NCBI GenBank assembly: GCA_022575985.1
Contig: JAKSXM010000132.1
Location: forward strand, 7,564,001-7,628,000
Reading direction: 5' to 3'
DNA length: 64,000 nt
DNA from: Anagrus nilaparvatae
Taxonomy: Eukaryota; Arthropoda; Insecta; Hymenoptera; Mymaridae
Below are positions 33,701 through 43,163 of the stretch, in pieces; within the stretch, counting starts at the first letter, position 1, and every line of letters starts with the position of its first letter. Under the pieces are notes generated by a model, which was not told where the DNA came from, did not search any database, and saw only the letters and a program-made list of their open reading frames with translations. Made by a program: the position numbers and the translations under genes.

Positions 33701-36700
33701 AGCTCATTTGAAGTTCGTTATGTCTTATTAATATTATGAATAAAGTAATAATTTTTCTTTTAATTAACGCTTTTTTTTTTTAATTACTATTTCAGACACT
33801 GTGGCAATGGTTATAATGATGCTGCGATGTCTTGTTCAAGATCACAGACATAGAAACTTACAACATTTTGTGAGAAAATCTTCAATGACTTTGGCAAAGC
33901 AGCAGCGTTTGGATGGTAGTTTTGGTGATTTACGTAGAACTGGGTTAATATTACAAGCATTGGAAGAAATTGAAAATGAACCAGCTGAAAATTGGAATCG
34001 TTCAGCAGTATTGACATGGTTAGCTAGTCGACAAAAGCCTGATGGCTCTTTCGATAGTGATGTTAAAACAACAGCTGAAATCGTATTAGGTTTAGCACCG
34101 AAAGGATTATCTGGAATTAGATCTCTTGATTGTGGGGATGGATTTATAGATAGTTCACCACCTAAATTTTCTACAACTAATGGTATGCATTTAAACTATT
34201 TTTAAATGAAAATATAAAAATTTGTTTTAGTAATAATAAAACATAATTTATTTGAAATCCATAATTATTTCTAGAATATTTTTGATTATAATAGAAAACT
34301 TTGTTAACTCTTATTAATCGATATTTAAATTAATAATTGATTTAAAAACTGGGAGTTCATTTCATTCTACTTATAGAAGTTAATTATGTTGATATAACTA
34401 TAAATAAATTAAGTTATTTTTTTTTTTTAAATTAATTGCAACCGGAATTTCGGTTTTGGTATCGAGATTTTTTAAAAGTGTATTTTAAAATAAATTGAAT
34501 TTAATTACACTGAAAACTAATCGATTTGTCGCAGGCGAAAAAATTTCACTTACGGTTATTTTTTTTCTTAAACGTTAGTCAATGACCTAAGACGCACGAA
34601 AGATTAAAAAAATTTTTTTTTGCATAGTACCACTATGAGCATATTCTAAATTAATGAAAACAATACTTTACGGACCATGTCCAGAAAAATAAATAATGAG
34701 GGTTGTATGATGGTCAATTTTAATTTGAATTTCAATTTTTTTTTTTTTTTTTTTTTTTTTTCAATTTTCTATGGGCCGATCCGGCCCATACTTCAGATTC
34801 TATTCGGGATATTATAATAAGGATTAATGCCGTTTTTAACCGTAGGAAAATAAATGCATAAGTTCCTGACGTGTTTAACAGTCTCATAAATTCACTAACT
34901 TATCTGCCGTTTATAATCGTAAGCAAAGGAGTCAAATAAATGTCTGCCGTTTTTAACCGTGCATAAGTTAATATCAGACAGCCTGCCGCTTCCAAACGTA
35001 GTCAACTAATAATGAAAGTCTCAACCCTTTCTAACCCTAGGAAAATAAATTTAATACAAGTACTTGCCGTATTTGATAGTGGGACAAGTTCAGTAATATA
35101 TCTGCCGTTTTTAACTGTGAAGCTCATGGCGTGAGCAGAGTACTAAAGAAAATTTCTGCCGTTTAAGGGGCAATACAGGTTAAAATCCGACTTTTTTGAA
35201 AAAACCTAATTTTCAGAAAATGTTAACAAAAAACCCTGGTAGCCAAAATCAATGTAGGACGGCCGTATTTCGCATGTATTTACTGCTCCAGTCCGTAGCA
35301 CGGCCGCTAGTTACTTTAAAATCACGTTTTACATATTGAACTATCTTAATCTGCTTAAAATTGTCTAGAGTTAATAAAAAATTGAACCAAATGTGTATAC
35401 TATACCGTTTTTTTTTAATTTTAATTTTAAAAGTAATAATTAAAGTAAAACTAAAAAATTAGAAAAAGTAAATTCTTTAAATAAATAGAGCAAAAGTAAG
35501 GTTAGGTATGCTGTGTCCTTCCATATTGCAAATAAACAATACTATTTTAATGCCTTTTTTTATTAATTTTGATTTTGAAATAGATTTTTGAAACAGAATT
35601 TTCGTAAAACTGTCACTGTATTTTTAAAAAAATAAATAAATAATTCAACAGTAGATCGATTCCGATGCCTTATAGTTAACTTGTTTCATTATAACACTCT
35701 TTTTCGGTGCATAAAAGATATAAAAGATAACCGTATTTGCATTATTATTAAATTATTTTAATAAATTATTTTAATTAAAATTTTTGCTATCTTCGCAATT
35801 TCTATAAACTTTTCTTAAATTTTGAAAATTGAATTAACAATATAAAAACAATAACAAAGAATAAACACAGACAACGGCGCCATATTAAGCTTGAAACGTT
35901 AAAAATATATAGTCTCTATACATGTGTCTCTCTCTTCTCAACGCGGAGTAACTGTAAAAATTAATGTGCGCATTTTCTCGCGCAAGTAGAGGCTCCGTTC
36001 TACGTTTGGAGTACGTGCGCTGTTTACCGCCGTTTCACTTTACGTAGTTGTATACTACGGGCAAAAAAGCTACCAGGGAATTGAAAATCCAAGAAGAGGG
36101 AAACATTGCCAAGACTTTTGTGGATTCAAAACTGTGGGTTTGGGTCTTTTTATAATATGTTTGCTCGGAGAATTTTTTTTTTGAAAATTTATCCTTAATT
36201 TTTTATTTTTTAAAGAAAAAATTCTTCGAGCAAACATATTATAAAAAGACCCAAACCCACAGTTTTGAATCCACAAAAGTCTTGGCAATGTTTCCCTCTT
36301 CTTGGATTTTCAATTTTTTGTTAACATTTTCTGAAAATTAGGTTTTTTCAAAAAAGTCGGATTTTAATCTGCACTGCTCCCTAACACGGTTAACGGCCGT
36401 ACATTAGTTAATATCAGATGCACTGTCGTTTTCAACTATAGGATTAGTAAAAATAAATGTCTCAGCCGTTTCCAACCGTTGAAAAATAAATCTATAAGTA
36501 TTTGATTTTTGGAAAACCTCATATCTGCCGTCATTTGCAATCATTTTAGCAAGAAAAAAAATTTTGCTAGACATTTCGCAAATGGCAAAAGGATTTTTTT
36601 TTTCAGTGTATACTCAGATTAGTGTAAATTTATATTCAAATTTAATATATAAGGTTTTAACTAACCTTTTTTACAGTTGCTGAGCTTCCACGTCCAAATC

Positions 36701-37229
36701 AAATAGAAAATTCTTCTCCATCTTTGCCTATGACTACCATTACATCAATAATCAACAGTGAATCAACGCAAGATTCCGAACAAACAGCATCTACTTCTCC
36801 GTTACCACCAGTTATGGTTAATATAACTTACACATTATGGGTTGGAAGCAATGTAGACGAAATTTACCAATTAACAATATCAGCAGCAAAAAATATAACA
36901 TTTTATGAAGTTATGGTTTTAGCAGCAGAAAAATCATTAAATTATCAATTTTCCGCTTACGAATGGCCAAATGGTCATTACGTTCATACATTAGCTGGTT
37001 TCAAAGAAGAACCCATGTCATATCATTATTGGTTACTTTATAGATTACCTACAGCACCTGATCGTTCTTCACCACCTGGAAATCAATTCGTTGCTCCTGG
37101 AGGTAATTATAAAACTGGGTTATTAGAATTATTAACAATAAATAATTAATTGTTTTATCTTTTCAAGGTGTTGATGACTTGCAGATCAACGAGGGTGATA
37201 ATTATCTCTTCTGGTACAAAAAACTCTAA
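18674..37229 (+). CDS. CG3556-like: Secreted cobalamin-binding / transcobalamin-like protein, CG3556-like, 478 aa
   Basis: Exons: 18674-18752, 21879-22113, 32191-32438, 33796-34182, 36677-37102, 37168-37229 (1437 nt, all GT-AG, phases 1,2,1,1,1). Residues 1-26 are a signal peptide (hydrophobic SLIFLLGWLCAF). Residues 27-316 form an alpha/alpha-toroid with repeated Gly/Trp/Asp turns (WSQRDKDAGWGNESH, KQQRLDGSFGDLRRTG, ASRQKPDGSFDSDVKTT), as in eukaryotic cobalamin-binding proteins and terpenoid-cyclase-type barrels. A Ser/Thr/Pro-rich linker (about 325-362) leads to a C-terminal DUF4430 domain (VNITYTLWVGSN to GDNYLFWYKKL). In vertebrates this architecture binds vitamin B12 between the two domains; whether the insect protein binds B12 is unproven. 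An AG acceptor (TTTTCAG) ends ten bases before the ATG, suggesting an upstream noncoding exon. An AATAAA lies about 215 bp past the stop. Confidence 0.92.
19400..19570. repeat. Imperfect ~170-bp inverted repeat in intron 1
   Basis: 'tttaggtctagacct' and 'agccctaatacc' on the left answer 'ggtattagggtt' and 'aaggtctgtacctaaa' on the right. It lies in intron 1 (18753-21878) of the CG3556-like gene. The remainder of that intron is unremarkable apart from the repeat copy at 20058-20355. Confidence 0.6.
20058..20355. repeat. Copy of the 'ATGGAACATGTTC' repeat family (diverged)
   Basis: Holds 'gagcatcgaacatgtt', 'ctccctaattattataagt', 'aagtccatttgacccatcccctaaaaacgtcaat' in pieces, and 'tagctttagttcc'. 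These segments recur at 1650-1765, 39930-40275, 45300-45980 and 55160-55235. Confidence 0.6.
23030..23410 (+). pseudogene. LINE reverse-transcriptase C-terminal fragment
   Basis: The plus strand reads NLGVILIHTLKYSKHVIK, RKSLLSSSLLLPYLDYRC, YYDQDTTLMLKIHRLLN and FVFNLKRYNQ with stops beyond. This is the thumb/C-terminal region of insect non-LTR retrotransposon RTs (the motif V-NLGV, then 'L.LPHLDY', then 'KIQRLQN'). The 5' part is missing. The copy is interrupted at 23404 by the foldback element and appears to resume at 26491. It lies in intron 2 of the CG3556-like gene. Confidence 0.7.
23406..26488. mobile_element. 3.1-kb foldback-type transposon with internal repeats
   Basis: Terminal inverted repeats CACTGTAAAAAGTAA at both ends with TA on each side (23404-05 and 26489-90). 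The arms are each about 1.4 kb and highly similar (for example 'atgcccggatctatatag' and 'gcctatt...aatgac' recur inverted at 26080-26236). Toward the centre each arm has several ~165-bp units made of a C-rich block, a 'aaaatatttttattacaaaa' tract and a 'gaaaccaaaaatgaat' segment; units on the right are inverted. No transposase. This is the layout of foldback elements: long inverted arms that contain direct subrepeats. It occupies intron 2 of the CG3556-like gene. Confidence 0.85.
26491..26620 (+). pseudogene. Probable continuation of the split LINE fragment
   Basis: Joined to 23403 across one TA, the reading continues as LLYFYS then IDYLIY, with stops, where LINE C termini have a 'P-x-Y-L' helix. 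Similarity is weak; the assignment rests mostly on position and on the clean TA duplication. Confidence 0.35.
27870..28390. repeat. Inverted repeat element in intron 2
   Basis: 'tcagtaattctcttaccg' (27891) is answered by 'cggtaagagaattactga' (ending 28376), with further pairing of 'taggtctc' and 'acaagct' blocks inward. The left arm contains an extra ~70 bp ('agtcaataaactatatg' onward) that recurs inverted at 29717-29778, so two related copies or a nested insertion are present. The triplet 'ctccgtaat' just outside the left end is repeated three times. Confidence 0.6.
28400..32190. other. Rest of intron 2 of the CG3556-like gene
   Basis: No exon or gene was found. It contains a diverged direct repeat at about 28732-28905, the inverted copy of the 'gtcaataaac' segment at 29717-29778, and long A/T runs. 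A pyrimidine tract and AATACAG close the intron at 32190. Confidence 0.45.
34735..34762. repeat. Poly(T) tract
   Basis: About 26 consecutive T preceded by 'ttgaatttcaat'. It is in intron 4 just upstream of the ~39-bp array and could be the tail of a retroposed copy on the minus strand. Confidence 0.6.
34828..35165. repeat. Tandem array, ~39-bp period, core CTGCCGTTTTTAACCGT
   Basis: Cores start near 34828, 34865, 34904, 34944, 34983, 35022, 35063, 35102 and 35155. The 17-bp core varies (CTGCCGTTTATAATCGT, CTGCCGCTTCCAAACGT, CTGCCGTATTTGATAGT). The ~22-bp spacers are AT-rich and share words such as 'aaataaatg' and 'gttaatatcaga'. The core is an imperfect palindrome (CCGTT / AACCG). The array resumes after the inserted element at 36387. 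It lies in intron 4 of the CG3556-like gene. Confidence 0.75.
35164..36386. mobile_element. 1.2-kb TIR element inserted in the ~39-bp array
   Basis: About 75-bp terminal inverted repeats: 'taaaatccgacttttttg' then 'aacctaattttcagaaaatg' on the left, with the same sequence inverted at 36309-36375. The outermost ~20 bp (ttaaggggcaatacagg / ttagggagcagtgcag) is more diverged. It is bordered by array cores on both sides. The interior has a GC-richer block at 35870-36060 and a ~240-bp palindrome. No transposase ORF. Confidence 0.75.
36079..36316. repeat. 238-bp near-perfect palindrome
   Basis: Arms of ~100 bp ('gaaaatccaagaagagggaa' / 'ttccctcttcttggattttc' outside; 'tataatatgtttgctcg' / 'cgagcaaacatattata' inside) around a ~35-base AT loop. 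Identity is close to complete. The 72-codon ORF across it is a by-product of the symmetry. Confidence 0.85.
36387..36540. repeat. Distal part of the ~39-bp array
   Basis: Further degenerate cores near 36395 (aacggccgtac), 36425 (ctgtcgttttcaactat), 36465 (cagccgtttccaaccgt) and 36525 (ctgccgtcatttgc), with the spacer word 'gttaatatcagatg' seen also in the proximal part. Confidence 0.6.
37168..37229 (+). CDS. Terminal exon of the CG3556-like gene, completing DUF4430
   Basis: After a 65-bp intron (37103-37167, GTAATT...TTTTCAAG) this exon encodes GVDDLQINEGDNYLFWYKKL and stop. The GD-x-Y-x-F-W-Y ending is the usual last strand of DUF4430 domains, so the spliced form is the canonical one. If the intron is retained, the reading frame runs on for 15 other residues to a stop at 37149. 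Confidence 0.85.
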
Positions 37230-37443
37230 AGAAATTAATTAACAAAAAAAAAAACGATAATGCCTATATATGAAAATTGTGATGATGAAAATATAAAAGA
37301 ATGAAAATATCTAAACTGTCAAAAATAGTATGCATGTATTCGAAAGAGAGAGAGAGAGATGATTGAATGAATTTTGAAAATATGATATTTATGAAAGTAA
37401 TATGACCGAGTTTTGATTATAATTATATATTTATAAAAGTATA

Positions 37444-37449
37444 ATAAAT
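37444..37449 (+). terminator. Candidate poly(A) signal of the CG3556-like gene
   Basis: AATAAA about 215 bp after the stop codon. Other AT-rich variants are nearby, so the choice is tentative. Confidence 0.45.
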
Positions 37450-39929
37450 ACAGGGTGTATTTGAAAAACAAAAAACTTGTGTAATTATATTTATAAAAAT
37501 TTAATTAATTTTAGAATACATAATATAATAGCTTATTTAGATTGCGCACAATTTAATAAGAATATATAAAATAAAATAATTTTTCTAATTATATATAAAT
37601 TTTTTATAAATTTAATTAATATTTGATTTTTAAAAAATATGTGTAATAATATTTTGATATATATTATAAAATATATATGTGTAGGTATATAAAAAATAAT
37701 ATTTTAACTTGTCTATTGTGATGAGTGACAATTGTTTTATGTTTAGTTGGATATAAAATTTGACGTTATTTTTTTTAATTTTTGATTTTGTAAGTTTTTT
37801 TTAAAAAACAAAAATATGCAAGTATGGGCTAGATCTGGTCACATGTGGTACATACTTGTTTTCATTAATTGGTTATTTGATTTAAATTTTATACTTAAAA
37901 TTAATTTAAAAAATTATTTATTTAAATATTTTTAATTATGATAGGAAACATAAAAATAAAATTTTATCCAAAAGATTTTTAAAGGAAATCAATTAAATGA
38001 AGTTATTTTGATAATTAACGAGTAACATTGCAAATAAAGAACACGTATAGCTAAATCTGAAATATTTCGTACAATGATCGGTGAAAATTAACACGCTGCT
38101 GACACAAATTACAAAAAAAAAAAAAATTTAGCAGGACGTATATAAGCAAAGTAATTCAGAAAACCAGAATTTTATTTTTGCTCGAGCTATCTTGCGAGAA
38201 TAAACAGCTATTAATTATGTTAGCAAGGCGGTAAATAGTATATTAAGTATCAAGGGCGTAAAAGTTTTGGCACTAGCATGAGCACTAGCACGAGTGTTCG
38301 CCGAAAACGAGTGATATGTGTTCACGCAAGTGTGTAAAGTATTTCGCCCATGGTGCATACAATATTTTTTGCCTGCCTAGGCGTAGAACGAGTGCAAAAA
38401 TTTCTTTATGTATATTTACTTATATATTTATATTACTTATATTTCTTTTCCGCCCGGGAGGGTAAAAATGTAATTTATAGTACATTTTTAACCTAGGAAG
38501 TAAAAAAAAGGGCTCAGATCGTACGGTGGTAAACTGTAATCTGGGACATTCTTTTTCTGCTTCCTTGGATAAAATGCAATTTTTCTTTAATCTTTAGCGG
38601 CTAGAGAGAGAAAGAGCCATTTGGAAATATTTCCTTACAATTATGATAAGCTGCTTTTTCTCTAAAACCGAAAAATCTCTTCGTTTTAAATTTCTGAAAA
38701 AATCATTGAATCTAATTTAACCCCAAATATGTTAAAAATCTAACCTATAATAAAAAAATATATTTCTAGACTAAATATTTTTCAAAGACATCCTGTATGA
38801 ATATGTAAAACAATATAAATAAATTTAAAAAAAAGTTCTATATTATTATTAAATTAAAATAAAATAAAATAAAAGTAAACATAATATATATTAATACTGA
38901 AAGAAAGAGTTAGAGACTGTAAGTCTAATATAAGTAATATTTATTCATAACTATTTAATTTATGAAAGGGATTCAACCCCAAATGGGCCCAAGTTGAACT
39001 GAAGAGTCTCATAAATCGGCTTAAAAGTTTATAAAGTCGTATTTTTCCACAATTGCTAGCGTAATTTTTTCTTTATTCTCAAACGATTGCAAATGAATTG
39101 AAACGTAAAGAAAATTAGAAAAAAAACAATTTTTCGTGCATTTATGATATGCGCGCAGATGTCTTTTTCAGTGCACCAGGCCAAAAACTTAAAAACGGTC
39201 GCCAAAAATCATGGATTTGACATAGAAAACTAAAATCGACTGAGAGTACTTTATATTCGGTTATACTTTCAGTTATACTTTCGGAAAAAAATATTTTGGG
39301 CCAATTTCTGCGATCCTTCAGTTCAACTTGGTCCCAGTTGGGAAGGTATTCCTCATATATAAATGAGCCATTATAACTAAAAAAAGTTATTCGTTTAATA
39401 CTTATAATTTAATATTCTTACAGCAGTTTAGGCTATTTAAATGCCATATATCTATTATTTTAAATAACAGTTACGTGACCTACTGTAGTAAGCGTTAAGA
39501 GGCATGTAAATGCAAAATAATTGCTAGAATAGAATAATAAAATCACTTATTATTTATCTAAAATTAATTTTAATTCTTAATATTATAATAGTATAGTCAT
39601 TTTATCAAAAATTCAAGAGCCCATTGGATTATTTTCTGGTTCTAAAACTCTATTTGTCAGCTGTGGGTATAGATACGATTTATTGGTAGCAACTTTAAAA
39701 CCATAAAATTTAAGTTGATAGATTTTATTATAAACAGTTATCCCAAAACTCATATATAATTCAGAATCTGTAGCTTTTGGGCTGAATATTTATATAATGT
39801 ATCGCGTACATGATACTAGTTGTCAATTTTAATAATTTGTACTGACTTTTTAAATTCTTAATTGAGATTTTGGTTTGCTACACAGAAAATACAGTACCTA
39901 AATGCTTATGATTTAGGTATTTTGGGTCT
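37450..39929. other. Intergenic AT-rich region
   Basis: No gene seen. It contains one inverted-repeat element (38957-39366) and a GC-richer patch at 38270-38410 ('ggcactagcatgagcactag', 'cgagtgttcgccg'), which looks like a repeat fragment but was not identified. Confidence 0.4.
38957..39366. mobile_element. ~410-bp MITE-like inverted repeat
   Basis: 'cccaagttgaactgaag' (38989) is answered by 'cttcagttcaacttgg' (39315), and pairing extends outward through 'aaccccaaatggg' / 'cccagttggg'. The interior has no ORF. Confidence 0.65.
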
Positions 39930-40275
39930 ATACTTCAAAATTAACATGGAACATGTTCATTGAATGGGGTATTTGAAAAAGTTTGGCTCGGCAGGGGGGG
40001 TGAAAAATTGACGCTTTTAGGGGGGTCAAAAATTGAAGTTTTTAGGGGGGGGGGGTGAAATGGACTTAGAATAATTTGAAGTGGGAGTCCGGATCAGTCC
40101 TTGATCAGGCCCTGATAACAACAACTTAGAATACTTTAAGTTTATGGACTTAGGATAGTATATATTTCAGGATTTATTGTAATTTCGGTTTTTGGTTTTA
40201 TTTTGTTTTTTGTTATGAGTGAACATGTTCCATGCTCGTTGGTTGTGTAGTTACACAAACGGTTTATAAATTTGT
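39930..40275. mobile_element. 'ATGGAACATGTTC' repeat family, copy A
   Basis: Begins 'catggaacatgttcattg', then three 'tttttagggggg' G-run modules, 'gaaatggacttagaat', and ends 'gaacatgttccatgctcg' followed by 'gttgtgtagttacacaaac'. The order and modules match 45300-45980 in the opposite orientation. The end motif is itself a palindrome. No coding capacity. Confidence 0.7.
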
Positions 40276-41045
40276 TTAAATATTTGACTCAGAATATTAG
40301 AAAAGAAAATTAGAAACTCTATATTTATAAAAAATATTTCCTAGTTTAGTTTCAAGTAAGAAAGTTAATATTAGTAAGCCTAAATATTAAATTAGTACTT
40401 ACATGCATTATTTAATATCATTCTGCAATAAATAAAATAAAAAAACAATGATTAAACCTGCAATTTGTACTTACTGAAATATTGTTTTCTTAAAATGACT
40501 GTAAATAAAATTCGTAAAATGAAATAAATCGTTAATATAAGCTAATTAATAAGCTATAAGCTAACAAAAGAAAGGCATAACAAATTTTTTTATTAAAGAA
40601 TGCGCCATGCACAACAATATTTTACTTAATGAATAATAATTAATAAATAATAGTTTTAAGCTGCGAATGATATGATATTATAAATAATAATTATTTAATA
40701 AATACAGTATGAGAAAATTATCTGCTTTATTTTTATTTTCCTTTCCTAATTAAACAAGGCGATTAGAAAGGTTTGTGTCAGAATTTTTCAATAAGTTTTA
40801 TATTATAAAATTTTTTTTTTAATTAGTTAAATTTTATTTTTATGCGGTGTCGTTTTTTATAAAATACCTAAATCATATAATAGACAACGAAATAATATCT
40901 CCCCTTGTCTCATATAATGTGGCTATTTCCGCCCTCTCGGAATGGCCACAATTATTATTTATTATTTCAAACAAAATTATATAAGTTGCTAAGCAAAAAT
41001 GAGTCGTGTAAACACGCGCGCGCGATAATATATGTATATTGAAAC

Positions 41046-41880
41046 GGTAGCACATGGTTGACTTTTATTCTTTGGATCGCGGGAATTTAACTATAATGCT
41101 GAAGAGGGGAAGGTGAAAGGGGTATAACCTGTAATAAAAATTCACTAATTTATCTTTTCAAAATTAAATACAAAAATCTACTTTATTCAAAATCTTATTC
41201 ATTAATATTTTACACTTAATAATCTAAATTTAATCTATTTCACTGTCCATATAATTTTTAACCGCTAATTCATCACTTTCAATAATTATAATAAATGTCA
41301 CTTTTCACTAATTCAATTCTTAACGACACACACATGACCATTTCGATTATTTTCTTTACCTTTATTTCTGCTATTTATCTTGCTAATCTTTCCTTAATCA
41401 AAACTTTTCTATTACTTATTAAATAAACTTGATCCCTTTTTTATAAGACTTCTTCCATAAATATCATTCCTTTAACTATAAAAATCCAATAAATAAAGAT
41501 GTCCGCTAATAGGATCTTGTAATCAATATTCGATTAACCAGTTAATATAACTTATTATATTAACCAGTTAATATTACTTTTTCAATACTTAATCAATTAA
41601 TTTAATTATCAAAATTATTCTTTTTATAAAAATGTGCTTTTTCTAGTATCGAGGTCCGCGCAACAATGCTCTCCTTAGCCGGCCTCTCTTCCCTTCTCCC
41701 TCTTCTCGTTCGTTGCTCTTGCGGTCGGTCAGTATTTGTGTGTGTCGCTATTACTTGTTACACAAATCAATCATTTCTTATACAAACTATCGCGCATCAA
41801 TTATCTTCCGCGCACTTATGAAATTTAGCATTTCCGGGTCTTATAGCAACGCTATAATAGCCCTCCCCTAAGGGGGAGCG
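41046..41880 (-). mobile_element. Possible LTR region of a retrotransposon, minus strand
   Basis: Just inside it on the minus strand is a purine-rich tract (aggggaggg after cgctccccctt) like a polypurine tract. The block then contains a GC-richer, promoter-like part (ctctcttcccttctccctc on plus) amid AT-rich DNA, about 1.3 kb downstream of a Gag-like ORF in the same orientation. A matching second LTR was not found, so the boundaries are guesses. Confidence 0.3.
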
Positions 41881-42418
41881 TTTGGGACAAAAGCCCTCAA
41901 ACATCCGGTATCATACATCATACTTTACAATAATTTTGCCATAACCCAAGCTTACTCACTTTATTACTAATAAAGTTAACAACTTATAACTAACTATTTA
42001 CAATTAAAATTATATTTACAAAAATTTTATTAACATGTGATTAAGAGTTAGGTTGGGCACAAGAAAATAATCTTTACTTTTCAAATTTTCATAAGCGCAA
42101 AAAATAAAAAAAATTTTCATTAACTTACATCCTTTTTACCACATTTCTCCTCTTTTTTGGGGGGGATTAGGGTAATTTATAAGGGATATAAGGGTTAATA
42201 TTTCTTTGGAACATTAATTTGGTCATTTTTCCGCTATTTCATGGGCAATCATTGATTTTAATCTGTGTCATGAACTGTGTCTTTTTTCCGCTAATCCACG
42301 GGCAATCATTTACGTAGAGTAGAGACAAGTTAATCAAATAAAAAAAGCAAAATCAGGAATTTTTCCTCTATGATCTGTAAATAAATTTAAAAAAAAATAT
42401 TTTTAAACAAAAAAACTT

Positions 42419-42620
42419 TTATTTATGATTAACTGTATCTTTACTTATTTTGTGAAAATAGAATTTTAACCCAATTACTAACGAATTCCATAGTTGTATA
42501 GGCAATCCGCTAGCAATTTGTTTTATTGTAGGGGGTAATCTGTTAATATCGAATCCTGTAGCGGTTAGCTGGGATAAAATATTTTCAGGCCCTTCTACCT
42601 AGGGTTCTACTTCCGCAATT
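42419..42620 (-). pseudogene. Unidentified decayed coding segment, minus strand
   Basis: After an in-frame TAG at 42601-42599 the minus strand stays open for 60 codons: VEGPENILSQLTATGF, then RLPPTIKQIASGLPIQLW, then FYFHKISKDTVNHK and stop. Amino-acid composition is protein-like, unlike the surrounding random frames. Its position downstream of the Gag-like ORF, in the same orientation, suggests it belongs to the same retroelement. No family recognised. Confidence 0.35.
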
Positions 42621-43163
42621 TCTTATAAAAATCTTTTTCACAATAACTAAATCTTTAATGTCAAAAATCCTTTTTATCTAAATGATTTTATCTGAAAATC
42701 TATTCTACATGTTACAATATCAAATTCTAAATAATTTTTCAACATTTCAATTTAATTTCTATTTCTTACTTTTTCATCAATAACTTTCACTATCATTTAA
42801 CTTCCCTGTTAATCAATCTAATAATAATCTCTTTATCGTATCATCGTAATCTAAACCTTGTCTTTCACAAAAAAAAAACTAACCTATTCTTTCTCATATT
42901 TATTATATTCAAACAGTTTTAGGCTTTGTGATTGCCTCATAAATTGTCTAAATTACAATCATAAAAATGAAAACTTTAAGAAGAAAAAAGCTTCACTAAT
43001 TCTATACTAACTAATTAAAGAGCTTTGAAGTATAATTATTAGGCTTAGAAGTTGCAATTTCGGCCCTACAATTTTTAGAGAATTAAAACCACACACCATC
43101 CCCCGCCTTAAATTCGACTTCGTCGTGCTTTTATTAGCTTTTTTATAAAACTGTTTAAACTTT

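Noticed and set aside
33811..34017. 68-codon minus-strand ORF
   Set aside because: Antisense shadow of exon 4 of the CG3556-like gene.
34828..35165. CRISPR-like array (conserved 17-bp cores, ~22-bp spacers)
   Set aside because: The host is clearly an intron-bearing animal genome, cores are degenerate, spacers share words with each other, and no Cas gene exists. It is a eukaryotic tandem repeat.
36070..36288. 72-codon minus-strand ORF
   Set aside because: Product of the 238-bp palindrome; its halves mirror each other.
37103..37149. Read-through end of exon 5 as the true C terminus
   Set aside because: The spliced form restores the conserved final DUF4430 strand and has consensus splice sites. 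Read-through is kept only as a possible isoform.
41663..41823. Plus-strand frame starting MLSLAGLSSLLPLL, resembling a signal peptide
   Set aside because: It lies in the putative LTR block, is Ser/Leu-rich because of a pyrimidine tract, and no downstream exon or homology supports it.
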